Notes: generated by a model not told the origin, from the sequence alone. Shown: positions 26,301 through 40,434, counted from the stretch's first letter. The stretch is 64,000 nt of DNA from Atrichornis clamosus (GCA_013400975.1 WBMZ01000387.1:1-64000), one strand, 5' to 3'. Numbers and translations: made by a program.

Positions 26301-28679
26301 TAACAGTGCATTAGGTGGAAGCCTTCAGTTTTTTTAAAGAAAGTCTAACCATTAATTTCTCTGTTCTCTCATCAGTATTATTTTCAGTCTTTAGCTAGTG
26401 TCACTGACCACAGTATTTTTAAACCTAGACCTACAGTCTAAGAAGGACAAGAGAAGGGAATCCTAGGCAATATGAGCATTTTTTCATCTTGCTTAAGCTG
26501 CTTTAAAGAAAAGTTTAGTAATTGCAGAAAGTCTGAAAAGTCCAGCATAGCAAATAAAGCATCTGAAACATATGGTAATACTTCGCTCATGATGAACTTT
26601 CAAAAAAACAAAACCAAACACCAGAAAAACCTCCCTCTCCTTAAAATTTCACAAGTCTGCTCATGTGCAGTTCCAAGGCATACATGGGTGGCACAGCTGC
26701 AGAGAACAGTGATGGGAACAGGTTCTGAGGTTGTTAGCAGAACAGGCCAAGCAATGGCTCAACACCTGTGCAGAGATAAAAGCGCTCTACTTGCAAGGTA
26801 AGTTTCCAGATGTATCTAATAAAAGCTGCTGTGTTATCATGTGATTGCTAGTCTTGGCCACAGACTTTCATTTTTCTATGAATATGATTACAGAGTAGGG
26901 AGAAAAAAGCTGCTCAGTTACAAGCATAGGGATTCAATTTTAAGTAAAAAGGAAAAACTGTTTCTAGCAGCTAAGGCTCCTTTAAAACTACTTGTATTCT
27001 CAACTGCCTTTATGTTTTGGAGTTGTTCATATCTGCAACAATGTGAATGTAATACTAGGGCTCTGGCTCACTGGCAGGAGGTGTAGAAAGCAGGGAGTAA
27101 GAAAACAGAACTTTCACAAACACAAAAGCAGAACCAAAATATAACAGTGCAATGCCCAGGCTGCCCTTGGTGCTCAGGCCACGTATCACACCAGGCAAGT
27201 CTGATTAATTATTACAACACTGGTGCACTTTTTCCAATTTTTTTTTTTTTAAATGCACACAAAGTCTCCGTGTAAAAACACAGCATTAAAAAACTTTCCA
27301 CTAAAATAAGCTAGTATTCTTGAAATCTGTACTGCTAATTAGGATATAAAAGCATTTTAAAAGGCTTTAAGAAAACGTCAGTGCTTTGTGAAGCTTGTTC
27401 AAGAGGCATGCCAGGATTTGCTACACTTTTGACAAGTGGCACCTATGCAAGAAAAGTTTACATAAGCAGTGCCTGTTGACTTGTGTTACATTCTCCTCTG
27501 AGACAACTCCAATTTGTCAGCAGAGGAAATAGGTTTTCTTCTTTCAGAAATGGAAAGACATTTTAGAGGAAATGCAGAGCCAGATTTTAAGCAATATTAA
27601 CCAGTCTTGATTTTGATTAAGAGTAATGCAGGCAAACATTCAATTCTTCTAAATTTTATATTTCAGTAGTCAAGAATGCAAATGCCAAATATTTATATCC
27701 ATCATTATGTTACCACGAAATTAAACACTATGCTCTGCATTACCTGAAACTGTCAGTGGGAAAGGGAAAGTGACATTTACCATTTTTCTACTTATATTTT
27801 TGAAACCACACAAGAGCAGATTAAGACCTGAAGTTTTCACCCGTGCAGCTCACTAAGACAAAGCTGACCATGCTGTGGATGTAACAAATATAAATAGTGT
27901 TAATTTCCAGGCCTTATCTAAAATAAAAAGCTTGGTACCACTCTGTTCCTTTCCTGACTGTGTTCTTTAGCAACTTCCACAAACAGAAGCAAGGAAAACA
28001 AAACAAGAATGAAACATATCCTGAGACAGAAGTCATTAATACACAATTAAATTATGAAGTTGTCCTACTCCTCCCACTAAAATCCCTAGTCTGTACCGTA
28101 TGTACTTCTACCTTTGTTGTTATTATTCTTATTTCTGTCTCACCTTATTTGCAGAATTAATGTGGCTCTCATAAGCAAAGAAATTCCTATGCTGACCTAA
28201 AAATAATATGACTGGGTAGAAGAGAAAGATGGGTGATTCCCTGCTGCTGACTCATGTCCACAGTGGGGGTGGGAGCACATTCCCAGCCTCCACACTGGCA
28301 GTGTCCAGCTGCAGGGGGGCTGACAAGGAGAGGGAGATGGAGGAAGGATGGTTTTAAACACAAGGGCTTTCACCACCTATGAAAGAAAAACTAGCAGATT
28401 ACAGATATATTCCCCTCCAGGAAAGGATTCCTTTGCTTCTCTTTCGCTTCTGGGGCAAGGTGAAGGAGATAGATGAGAATGTGCAAGTTGGTTTCTGGTC
28501 CTGTGCAACCCCACCCAGGTCCAGATACTCATCTCCTTTTGGATTAAAAAAAAAAGGCCCTTCCTGGCCTCCACACCCAGGGCCCTGGGAAATAACATCC
28601 AACAGCTGCACTAATCTCTTCCACTTGCTGCAGATGAGTGATGGAAAAGCAGCAGTGCTGTGAACCCCACTCTTGCCTC

Positions 28680-28980
28680 CCTCCCGAGGATCCCTCTGGG
28701 CCCTCCTGCTGTCCTGCCAATGCCCGTTCCTGCTTCCTTCCCCGGCAGCATCGTAGCGTGTCTGACCCCGAAAGACCCATCTCGACCTCGCCCACCGCTC
28801 TGGGGCTGTGCTGGAACCGCAAGGGCACTGCAGCACCGGGAGCCAACTCCCTGCCAGGCGCGACGGGCTGGAGAGGCTCCCCTCCCCTTCCCTTCCCTTG
28901 CGCCTAAGGGGCCGGACACAGCTCGCTGGATGTTCAGTGCACGCTCCTTCACAGCCTCAGCAACGGCGGGAGTTTTCTTT
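28680..28980. promoter_or_regulatory. Intronic CpG cluster, possible internal promoter or enhancer
   Basis: About 20 CpG dinucleotides lie within 300 bp of GC-rich sequence, while the flanking intron is A/T-rich and nearly CpG-free. Overlapping open frames on both strands are explained by base composition. Downstream on the plus strand are two tandem copies of GTTACCAAT (29024-29041), giving two CCAAT boxes, and a TATAAA at 29213-29218. This is compatible with an antisense or alternative promoter, but nothing in the sequence proves transcription. Confidence 0.35.
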
Positions 28981-31900
28981 GAACTTTCCTCCTCTCCCAC
29001 CTCGCCACTGGCTGTCTGATTTTGTTACCAATGTTACCAATGTGTCCTGTCACTTTAATCCTCTCCCTCAAAGAAGGCACCCTGGGGTGCAGCAAAGGCT
29101 GAAACCCCTGCACCTTCTATTAATAGAGGGATGCACAGCGTTATGTGCATTCCTAGAGCTGCGCTGTGGTCCAGGCAAGAAAAGTATCGTGTAGGAGCCA
29201 GGACAGACCCGATATAAACCAGGGTGATGTCGTGCTTCAGAAATTTGTCAGCATGCTGCAGAGCCAGCGTCTGTACCAGTGCATCGTGTCTCCCACCGTC
29301 AGAGTATCTCAAGTGAAATTAACTGCTGTAAGGTTTAATAAAAAGGCAGAAGTCATCCTGTGTCATGTTTTAACTTTCTTCGTGTGTGAGCGAAGAAAAA
29401 GGAGTAAAAAAGATTTCACTTCTTCCCAACACTGTAATGAATTGCATTTACCAGCAATACTTCAACAGTGCCAGATTTAAACACCTCTGCTCTGGTGGAA
29501 CATTAGCTTACTCTACCATTTTCTTCCACAGAATTAACACACAACTAAGAAAAAATAATAGGAAAATGGGAGATAGCCTGCAAATACTTGCACAAAGTAG
29601 TCATTTTCTCATAATGCCTTTTTTACTTAATAAAGGTTGAAGTTTTAAAAACCATAAGTATCAACAAATTGCCTGGACAGAATCACAGAGAAAGAGCTGA
29701 AGATCAATTTAAGCAACAATGAAGGATTTAACAGGTCAAACATACCTGGGGAAAAACACCCTGACCAGTATAGTCCTCTACAGCTACCGAAATTAGAAGC
29801 TGTACAACATCCAGAATAACACTTGTTATTTGTGCACACAAACTCAAGTGAACCTTCTGGTTTTCTTTCAGGGTAAGGAATGAAAAGCTCTTCCTACCGT
29901 CTAAAACATCTTTCAAATATGGAGACAAGTACTTGTTTAATTTTAATTTTAAAATTAATAGCAAGAGTTAAAAAACCCCCAAACAACTATGTGTCTATAA
30001 CGTTAAAAAAACACTACCACTTTTCATGAGTAACATAAGGAAATATATATCTAGAGGGGCTTGTCTATCCTATAAGCATCCACTGATCACAACAGGGCTC
30101 ACAAATAGGTGCAGCCGGATCTGGACTGCACTCCCTTGCCCTTATCTACATTTGCAGGTTAAGATATGCTCAGCATGCAGACATGACTGCCAGAACACAG
30201 AGCAGCACCCAGCACTTTGAGAGAGCCTGCATATAAACAACTCTTGCTCCTTAGGATCAGGCAGGCGTACTAATAACCTATTTTGGCTCAGTCCCTTTTC
30301 CCCTTTTTCAAGCAGCTTTCCTCCACAGTCAGCTTTGCATTTACCCACTTTCTGTTCTGGCAGCCAAGCTAAGATATTCAACATCATGTGACACACCACA
30401 CAGTTTCACATGAGAGCATCACTCCCCATGTCCATTCACTAGCCAGTATTTTTATCCAGCTGCTCTGGATTCCCAGTTTCCTCACACAATGAGCTCCCTG
30501 ATGTGAGCTGACCACTTCTAGGCCAGTGTTGGACTTGCGCTGCTCTTCAGATGTTTCCCAGCTCTCTTTTCTGAACAGAAACTTCAGAAAGCACATAATG
30601 TGCAGTTCTGTTCTGCTTTTGCAAGTCAGCGCACAGACAGATGCTCAACCCACTGATTTTACTTCTCCATTTGCTCAGTAAAAAGGATGCATTCACCAGC
30701 TTGCTCACATACCCTCTCCTCTGCCTTACCAAGAGTTGCATTGTACCACAGCATATTTTTTGTCATAGCATTTACCAGAGATGGATTTCAGCATCATCAA
30801 CTGTCTCATGGAATTGCTCCTGCACTGGAAATGCTGCCAACAAGAGATTAGGATTTGGTTCCGAGTTTCTATCAGCAAGATACTGAACAAACAGCTTGAG
30901 AGCAGAGCAGAGCAGAACAGGAGAGTCAGTCGAATTGGCAATGCCACACAATTGCCCCATGTCACCTCCATCTTTGACCATACCAAGTTTTGCAGCATTG
31001 ACTATGTTAGCACTCAGTAACTCCAGAGCAGTTTCTACCTAAACTATCCTTGCTGGTACAATCTCAAACCATGACTAAAAAGGGAAGTACTGGGGCCAAA
31101 ATATAGTACACCAAAAACACAGGTCAAGGAGGTCCATGAACATGTCTGTGTTGGGGTGCTCTCCATCTCTCTCAACAATTGCATAGGATACAACAACCTC
31201 AAAATTATCCATCTTCATTAAGAGAGCACAATGTTTCTTACTCTGAAGTGCTCACAAGGAATGAGGCTATGCACACAACAACAGCTGTGACAGAGACAAA
31301 AAAGTAGCACGTAACTTCACGATGCTGAATGAAGATGACTCGTCATTCATGCTTCAAGTTGCTTCCAATAACAGCAGTGTCAACTACCAGGAAAAAACTT
31401 CCTCTCCCCACCATAAACTCGTAGTTTTGTCTCACAGTAATATAAATTGCAAATAACATCTGGTTTTCAAACACCTTCACTATTCTAAGTTTGCAGTCGT
31501 CACTAACACCCTCTTCCCACAAAAGGCTGGCCACATGTAGAAAGCAACATGCTTCAGAAAAAGCAAGCCAGTAGGATTATTCCCTACTATATAAGGAGAG
31601 AAAAGATAGAAAGTAAACTTGCTTAGATAGGCATTAGGAAAAACATGAATGAAACTTAAGGGTCTTTTTCTGGCTGTTTTGTTTTTCTTTCTTTTAACAT
31701 CCTGTACAACGTACTTTTACTCACTCACTGCTGCTCCAAAAACAACTTAATCTGGTACTAGTCTTTTTCACTCGTGCTAATGATTGCAATTGTCTCCATA
31801 CACTTTAAATTTACATTCATGTCTTTTCTTGGCTATTTGATCACCCTAAAGCCAATGTGCAGGACTGCCCTGAAGAACAGTAACTGGGCAATAAACATGC

Positions 31901-33672
31901 CATATTTACTCAAAATTCACTTCCGTCCTGACTTAAATGGGGCTGCCCATGTGCATTGGCTAAAATGATTAAAGATTGGGACTTAGATCCAGGTGGCTGG
32001 CAGCATCCCACCATACACTGAAGAAAGCAGACATGCTGGCAAGGGGGGAGACCTGGTGACCAGCCTGACTGAATTGCAAGCTGCACATGATAGACATCTT
32101 CAATTTACCCACAGAGCCCAGAAGACCATTCCTAGGGCATTTGAGTTGTCCACTCCATGTCGGTGAAGCGAGGTAACCCCAAGACACGACAGCATTTTCC
32201 ACCTGTGAGTGTTTTCAAAAACAAGACCTCACAGTGGTTACCCTGGCAAAACTAGAGACAGATGACCACAGAGAGCAATGGTCAGAGTGTCCTGACACTT
32301 TTCATTCCAGGGCCTGAGCTCTTCTGTTGCTGTGCCCAGTTCCTGATCTGAGCTGTTCAAAACAATAGCTTTCCATGGCACCATTCAACCTCTAGACAAT
32401 TTGACTTCACAATTTTCAGCAAAATTTAGGGAGGCTGTTTTGAAGAACAAGATAGACTGTGAATAGCTTTCGGTTTTCTTTCTTTGGAGGTTTTACAGAA
32501 GCACATTACCCTGGGGAAAGAGAATTGCTCTTGCTGTCCTTGTGAAAATATGTCTGGGATTTGGCAAGTTACAAAGTTTAATATATTGTATCACTGTTTA
32601 GACAGGCTCTGTAGAGGGCCAAAAACTTCAAAATCTACCCTGAATCCATTCATGGCAACAGGCATCTCTGGTCACCAGGTCTGCTCAGTGACATAGGCAG
32701 ATAGAGTCTCTCACACTGCAATGTCTACTTATTTCTTGTATCTTTACAAAAATACAGCAAAACCAAATCTTGTAACTGAAGGAAAATAGCATACTGAACC
32801 AAATGTAATCAGAAAGCCCCAGTACGTTCATTAAGAGCCAGGCTTTTACTATTTTCAAACTGCACAACTATCCTTGCTGAGAACTGCTGTTGGAACGGTT
32901 CTAAGAAAGGAGGTAATTGCAACACCATCACCACCTCCCTCCTCCTCTCTTTAAGAAGACACACAGGAATGAGAGGCAGCATACATGTCTCCTTGCTGCT
33001 CTGAGGAAGGAAATATTAAAAATCCTTTAGCTCTTGGTACAGTGTACTGCAGTAAACTTCCTGAAGAAGGAGAGGAAATATAAAGGGTATGCACTGGTTA
33101 CAGAGAAATCCAAGAGAGGAATTTTATAGTGCACGTACTTTCTTTAAAAAGCCACATGTTTTACTTTAAATCTGTTCCACTGTACTTGCCAAGGGAAAGA
33201 GGAGAAACCTAACACAGCATCTGGAGAGGTTTCTCCCCGGGAAATCCTCACATCTCCTTTGCTGACGTTGCTCAGAGCTGTCTGTCAGGTGACCTTTACA
33301 AGCACATCACCACGTTTGACAGCGCCACAAAAGCTTCCAGAGAAATTACCCTGCTCTGTGAGGTTTCTCATTTTTCTACTGGCTGCCCAGCGTTTCAGCT
33401 CCCTGCTAATTATAACACTCAGATACAAACTCACCAAAATAGACAGCATCCTGAGGCCCTCGCTGCAGGGAAGTAGTCTTTAAATAATCCAGGTAGAGAG
33501 GCCAAGGGGGTCAGAATGCACCCCTGGGCTACCTCCCACTGCTAATGGGGACTGCAGACAACCTTGCTGGGGCCAGCTCATGTCATTAATTAGGGTGCAG
33601 GTTCCAGGGCTTCAAAGGGACAGAGACTGACCAGGGGGTGTAAAGGCACGAAGGAGATGCAGTGCCACAGCC

Positions 33673-33695
33673 CCCTTTGTCAGTGGGACAAAGGG
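33673..33695. promoter_or_regulatory. Palindromic HMG-box (SOX/TCF-like) site
   Basis: A perfect inverted repeat CCCTTTGTC-AGTGG-GACAAAGGG has 9-bp arms and a 5-nt spacer. Each arm contains CTTTGT/ACAAAG, the core recognised by SOX and TCF/LEF HMG-box proteins. A factor pair binding here is an inference. Confidence 0.4.
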
Positions 33696-36600
33696 CCCTA
33701 TTATTGCTCGCAAGAGCAGGGCAGTTCTTACCGTAATTAGGAGACAAAGATGCACGATTTAGGATTTTACATAATCAGGAGATACTCTCCCAAGTGGGAG
33801 CCCCTCTCACACAATCAGTGGATTAAGTATTGTTTATTCTACTGCAAGTAAACAATGAGGTGCTCCCTGCTCGGGGTTTTACATGAAAAAGCAGTACTGG
33901 GGAAGACAATGGGGAGTGTCTTTTCATCTGACTTTGAACAGCTAACCCTGTGATTTAAAGTTGTTCATTTGACAGTATCTGGAAGGGTGATGGCCCACCC
34001 TGTAAATTAGCTGCTCACATACTGATCCCAGGGCTGCCAGACAGCCTTACCTTTTCTGCTACTTAGCAGAGGGGGGCCGGGACAGACAGACTCAGACAGC
34101 TCTGAGGGCAAGAGGCTGTATTTACACAACAGTACTATAATGGCAGGATTAAAGGACCACAAGGAAGCCAGGCAAAAGCTCCTGCCTACCCCAGCACTTT
34201 GCTGCTGTCAAGGATGCATCCCTGAAAGGAGACTGGTACCACCTTCACGGCAGTGCACACTGATGCACTTCTTCAGAGCCGGTCTGCCGAAGTTTTTATA
34301 AGAACTTTGCAGGGAGCAAAAAGGAATCGGATGTTTGACCTGTGCCCTTATAGTGAAAGGCCTGGCTAGGCAGATTGAGCATCACTTATTTTTGGTCATG
34401 ACAAAACAGTCTGTGCTGGGCTACTGCCCTACTGTGTTAGCTCCAAACCAACCACTAGCTCTAGAGTATGCATCTGATACCTTCCTCACAGGTCCTGGTC
34501 AAGTGACTCTGCTTTTACAATATGGGCAATAAAAGGAGACTGGGGGTGTTATGCTCCCTGCCCTTTGCTCATAACACAGTTACTATGCTTTTTTGTTTGT
34601 CTGAACTTTAACGAGAGTTCTTTCCTCTTCTCCTCGCCAGTAAGGAGGATTTGATGAACACCTTCTAACATTCTGCAGTCTGCTCCCCTGCCACAAGCAC
34701 AATGGTATACACAGGTCTTCTGCTCTGCTACCCTTGGAAAATATTCTCTTTTCTTCATCTCTTTCACTCAAAAAAACATCCTTAAGCATCACCAAAAAGA
34801 CTTCAATCACAAGAATTCAGGACTGAGAATGGCATGCTATGTTCTGTGTATCCTCTGTGTATCCTGTTGAATCCTACAAACAGTCTTGTAGGACCTTGGA
34901 AACTAGGGGATTGCAGCCCCTGTCGGCCAAGAATTTTAACCCATTTCCTTTGGGATGAAAGAGCCATCTCAACAGCAGTCTGAACTGCTCTGCTTACTAG
35001 AGGATCTTCTGTTAGGTTGGGACAGGCAGACAGTGTCATTTGACTTGCCTAGACTAGGACAAAAGGTGTGTTTTAAACTAGATGGGCAGGGTAAATTGCA
35101 CTTCAATGTATTAGCTGTCCAGGGAGAACCACAGCTTCCTTGTCCTATCTCCACTGATATGTCTTAAATTGCTGAAGCAAATATTTGACAAAAGCCCCTT
35201 ACCATCATCTAGACAATTCCATGAAGAGCAGCAAGCCAGCACCACCCTTAAATCATACCCACAGAGCTTGAAAACTGTGGCTCTGATTTAGGGACATGTT
35301 TTAGTCTTTGCTACTCAGCACAATCAAGGGTAGTAAAATCCATTTCAAGAGAATATTATTCAAAAGCAAGTCTCCTAATACTAGAGAAAGAGCTGCATGA
35401 AGAGGAATAGCATGTTTGCACAGCCAGTGTGTCCTTCTGCCTTGCCAGAGCAGACTGCAGAGCTGCTAAGCTAGAAGGATATCTATTTCATTATCTTATA
35501 TCCATCATTCAAAGCAAGAGAATCCACCTGTCCATTCAGGTCCATGGAATACAACTTTGAAAAGGAGTCATATGTTTACAGGAACTTCAAAACGAGGGCA
35601 AAGCCAGGATAAACCTAATATGACAGCCACTTTCTCTAAAGCATCAAGCGTAAGGCAAAATTGTCCCAGATGCCATTTTGTGGGGGTTGCAGACATCTTA
35701 TTGGAGAACAAGTGTTTCAGTTTTGCCCTATAATGAAAATTCACATCACTGACTTCAGAAAAGGCCAAGTACGTATCATTAACTACTATTTGATGGACCA
35801 GGCTTTCAAGTCCTTTCCCCAATAATTGCAACACTAACAACACCTTTAAAAAGTATATTACATGTATTTACCAAGATTTTCTAAATAAAAATTTTTTTAA
35901 AGGAAAATTTAAGAGAATTCATCCCATTTAATAGAATGTGATGTCTCTGCTCCATGCCATTTATTAAGAACCTGTATCCTGGAGTCAATGTTGACACTTC
36001 AAAATTCTGAATTCTTCACCCTTCCAAAAAGACCATTAGAGTCCAATGTCCCAAAATAAGCTTAAAACATTGACAAGCTTCTGCAAACAGACCATCTCCT
36101 TTCCCAAAGTAGCAGCTTTTCTACATATTTGAACAAGATTTGAAATATTTCTTTTATATCTTCATGTATCTGGGTCTACATTTTTCTATGGTAAAAAACA
36201 GAGAAATAAAGAAGTATCAGGTGATCCTTGGGGCAATTACATGAATCAAAACACAACATTCAAGCACTTTCCCAAACAATTAATAACTTTTCCTTGTTAA
36301 GAGAAGCTGATTTAAGCCAAAATCCACATCATTCCCTAACCTCAACAGGCAGAAAAGTAAAAAACATTTTATTGAAAGTCTGAAACCAGAAACTCATCTA
36401 TCTTCACACACTCCCATGACTGAAAAAACCCTTCACATCCAGCTGCCTTCTTCTCTACAAACAGAATAATCTCACAGGTTGATACCTAAATACTTTTATC
36501 AAGTTTTTCTTCATGTTTTAAGCACCTTCAGTTGAAGTTGTTAAAATTTTGCTATGTTGGCATTTTACAGTTTTATGTAACAGTGATGGGTTTTGAGGGG

Positions 36601-36855
36601 AGGAAGCGGGGCTTAATTTTTTCTAAAAACATTTCCAGCTATTAACTGGCAAGATTTCCTGTATTTGAAAAAAATAACAGAAGTAAGCCGTACAGCACCC
36701 TGGTGACACAAGACGAGGCAAAACATTTAAAAACCTGCTCAAAAACATAAAGGGGGGCAGTTAACAGTGCAGGGGGCTGAATGGCTCCTGCCCCTCCCCA
36801 GCAGGCTTCCTAAGGCCATCTGGTGACCAGAGACACTCTCGGTACTATTTCTTAC

Positions 36856-36995
36856 CTCAGTGAATTATCAGGATGTGTCTCCATGTGGGACTCCAGCCCA
36901 TACTTGCAGTAAAAGTCTTTGAAACACACAGGACAGTGATAAACTTCATCATCAGCCTTCTTATCCCCGTCACCGGAGTGACCATCCTCGACAAC
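36856..36995 (-). CDS. RREB1: RREB1 coding exon E (zinc finger 4, start of finger 5)
   Basis: 46 codons plus two bases (joined residues 201-246, residue 247 split), phase 0 to 2. The acceptor is CTTCTTCTGAAG, with a short pyrimidine tract, and the donor is CTGAG|GTAAGA. The product is [18 protein letters not shown] followed by finger 4 ([10 protein letters not shown]...HMETH). The final LR leads into finger 5 in exon F. The acidic first third is poorly conserved in length compared with the finger. Confidence 0.94.
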
Positions 36996-38131
36996 CTTCA
37001 GAAGAAGGGAAAAGAACTTCACTAGACCCAGTTTTAAGCAATACACCAAACTTGCAATCCATTCGAAGTCTTTCTCTTAAAAGCGAAGTTGCAGGCTTCA
37101 TCTGTAACCTTGCTGCAAGCAAACACAAATGACTCATTCCTCAACTGAGAGGGTAAGCAACAGAGCCTCTGCACATGTGTGAGAACATGCACGACAGAAA
37201 AGGAGGTTCAGTAGGAGACGAAGTGTGCAGCAGAGTCACAGATGTATCAGTTCGAATGAGGAACTGTGATTTCAACAACTTACAAACCCATGTGTTTATA
37301 TACCACCGAACTAGCATTCCTCCCCCTTCAGAAAGCCAGGGGAGCTGTCAGCCTAAATTATTTATGCCACTGAGATACTGCCAACTGCTAAGTCAAGTGG
37401 TTCAGGCAGAAGCAGTGAACTTCTGCGTGTTTTCTGCAGTTCTCTTCTGATTACAGGGAGAAAAGCATGCACAGAGCAAGGGATACTGTGCTAAATGGAA
37501 CCGCTACTAGCTTGCCATTTAGAGATAATAAGAGGAAAGCATTTGGCAGCCACCATACACTTTGTACAAATGACTGAAATGTGCTAAAATATTTCATAAA
37601 CAAAACCCTAGTGGAAATGTCTAGCCTTCAAATAAATATTTTCTGGTCATTCTTGCAACTCCAATAATGCAAGATTATGCTACTGTGAAAAGGAAATGTA
37701 CTGTAGATTTTTTTTCCCACTAGATCAAGACAAAAGCAGCCTTAAGCTGCTGCTGCTTTTAAAGTAAACATTGTTTTTTAAAAGTTTAAACCACCATCCT
37801 CCAAGACTACTAGGAAATAAATTGGAGGAAAAAACAACCTAGGGGAAAAGCTGCAGCAGCAAGAGTTCATCCTCTTGCATCCAACAACAATTATTAATAA
37901 ATCATAAGCAAATAAAAAAATTTAAACAATAAAGAATTTAAAAAATTGAATTATTTCAATCTCTGAAATTAGAAATTCATTTTCAATCTCAGACAACTGT
38001 GTTGGCTACACAGACAAGCCTGGCAATTCATATACAGGGCTGTAACAGGTCTATGTTGACTGCACAAACTCAACAGCTGACAATTTAGGAGGTAACCAGA
38101 AACATCTTTTGCTTCATGCCCCATAAAGAAC
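36996..38131 (-). other. RREB1: Intron D-E
   Basis: 1.1-kb A/T-rich intron. I see nothing in it beyond splice signals; the GTTCTT donor at its start is weak. Confidence 0.8.
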
Positions 38132-38276
38132 CTTTTTTGCAGGTGTCCTCTCCTCTCTGTCCAACTCAGCATCGTGACTAAACTTCCGTTTTGAAGACAA
38201 TCTCCTGCGCTTCAGCGGCGAGGGGGGAGTTGTGCTCGCTGTGCTGTTTGGGTCCTTCTCATGAATCTTCATGTGC
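38132..38276 (-). CDS. RREB1: RREB1 coding exon D (end of finger 3, basic region)
   Basis: One base plus 48 codons (joined residues 153-200), phase 2 to phase 0. The acceptor is CCTGCTCAG. The donor is AAG|GTTCTT, an unusually weak match because +3 to +5 are T, C, T; it is chosen because the next exon continues the recalled AKK-VEDG join exactly. The product starts [11 protein letters not shown], finishing finger 3. It then runs through Ser/Thr/Pro-rich sequence into [12 protein letters not shown], a basic stretch that may be a nuclear localisation signal. It ends EERTPAKK. Confidence 0.92.
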
Positions 38277-40434
38277 CTGAGCAGGAGGGGGAACAAGACA
38301 CTGTCAGCAGGCAAATCCGGGGCGGGAAGTCCACGTAAATTTGAATGCCAACACCACTTCTAAGGTTTACCTTTAAAGGCTACCATCAGAGATCCCATAA
38401 ACCAGCCTGAGCTTTTGAAAAACAGCTGGGGTGTGATCCAACATTGGCTCTTTGCAGTGCCTGGGACTGCGAGGGGCTGCAGCAGGGAACCCAGAAGTTT
38501 TTCCCCATGACCCAACCCACAGCATGGCACTTGCCCTGCTATCATCTAGCTCCATGAGCACTATGCTCATTCCCCATCATCCAAGAGGTCCTGGTTCTGC
38601 CTAAAGCTGCACAGCAATCCACACATCCAGCCTCCCAGTCTTGTGGCAGTCTAGTAAGTGAAAGCCTGCATCTTAGCATCCACTACTCTCAGTGCAAAAA
38701 AAGCACCCCATCTTCAGCTGGCTCTCCTTTTAGAGTTTGAGATAGTACCTCAAATAGATCAGCATATGCCAACATTAGAGCAACATTTCTTAAATATTCT
38801 CGTTTCCTTCTCATCCTTAACACAATGGTGCACCTCAATATCGAATTTCAAGTGCAGCTTTGAAGTCAAGAGATATCTGGTCACGCTGTTAAACTGCAGC
38901 ACCTACGGATGGCAAAACTCTACTGCCAAGGCACGTTCACAAACCTGCTTTCCCAGGAAAACAACTATTTCTTGTCACAAAGACACAGCAAAGGGAAGAG
39001 GGACAAAATTACTTAGGAAGTAATCTCATGAATGTCTGTATACCTGACCCACTTGCCTCTTCGTTTTCTGTATTTGCAACCTGAGGAAGACATTGTCATC
39101 CCGTACCCTTCAGTTAGATAGAAGGTATTGCTCCCATGCTTCTTTTTCTGAGAACTCAAAGTTCAAATTTAACTTTTTTCCTTTTTTTTTTTTTAAAGTA
39201 GGGCCTTTAGCCTCACTTCAAATTTATAGTGTTATTGAAAAAAAAAATAGAACTCAAAAGTATGCTCCTAGATACAATGGAAAATTTTTGCTTCTAATAG
39301 CTAGAAATGTGAGTGCAGGAGAGAGCTGCCATTTGTCCATATGACTGACTTTAAAGAAACACGAGGGAGACAATGTTAATGGCATTTGGGCACATCTTTC
39401 AGAAGTCACATCCACAACTCAGCTCAGGATAGTGCCATTTAACATGACTGCACACTATCATGTTATAACATGAGAGAATGTTGTAACCTAGAAGTCTTGC
39501 ACATCCTCATAACTGCTTGTGTGTTATGACATAAAATGCATTTTAGTTTTGGTTGCCAAGGGCATGATGCTTCGAGATAACACACTGGACCAAACTGACC
39601 CACAAGCAGACTCCACTGGACCTGCTGGGAAGACAGTCTCATCAGACAATGCTTTTTTTAATGTTTCTTTTCACAATCTTGGAACCTTTGGGGAGCATCT
39701 AAATCGCTGTCTCAAACTACAGCCAGGTTTCTGAGGGTGTTATAGAGGAACAGCCTCAAGCTGAAAGCACCACACGTACCACAACCAACATTAAAATGGA
39801 TGTTCAGCTACTGCCTGCCCATCCATCAAGCCTGGGGCTGTTCTGAGGATCCAGGTACACATGAATTAAAAAACCGTGGTTTCCCCAAATCCCCAGTAAC
39901 CCTCACTGGTTACACAAATGGTGGACAGACACTGGTGACACCTGTCACACATATCTACGTGCAGATGTGCCCAGCAGTTTGGACACAGAACCACGGAAAC
40001 ATTGCTGAATTCGTCTGACCTCTTTCCCTGCCAATCACCCAGCTGGGAGCAAAAGGAATGCTGAACCTCCGAGGGTTTGGCTCTCTCAATGTTTGACAGC
40101 ATCCAGGCAAAACTTGAGGGTGCTGACACAGCTTACAGAGCGCTGTGCACTCCTATGCCTTGGCCGTCTGGTAGCCCCAGCACCACAGCCACCAAAGAAA
40201 CTGATTTATACATATGAATTCAGTGCTACCTGGTCTCACAAAATCTGCAGGAAGTCATCTATAGGTCTATACAAAATATTCAACGGCACAGGCAAAGCAA
40301 AACCCTTAAGGTGGATTGTTGGTCTATGTTTTTATTACTTCTTTTGGGTAAAGACTGCTTTCCAGTTTCAATGATCACTTGGAAGTGAGACAGAGGCTTT
40401 TGCATGTGCCTGTCTGTCCCTACAGCCCAAGCAC

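Larger units (their letters stand above)
23377..36855 (-). other. RREB1: Intron E-F
   Basis: 13.5-kb intron. It contains a CpG-rich cluster at 28680-28980 and a motif-dense stretch at 33540-34030 with a perfect CTTTGT/ACAAAG palindrome. No coding exon was found. Confidence 0.8.

Noticed and set aside
28611..29000. Overlapping 119-145-codon frames on both strands
   Set aside because: They are caused by GC-rich composition; no family is recognisable and stops are scarce in all frames.
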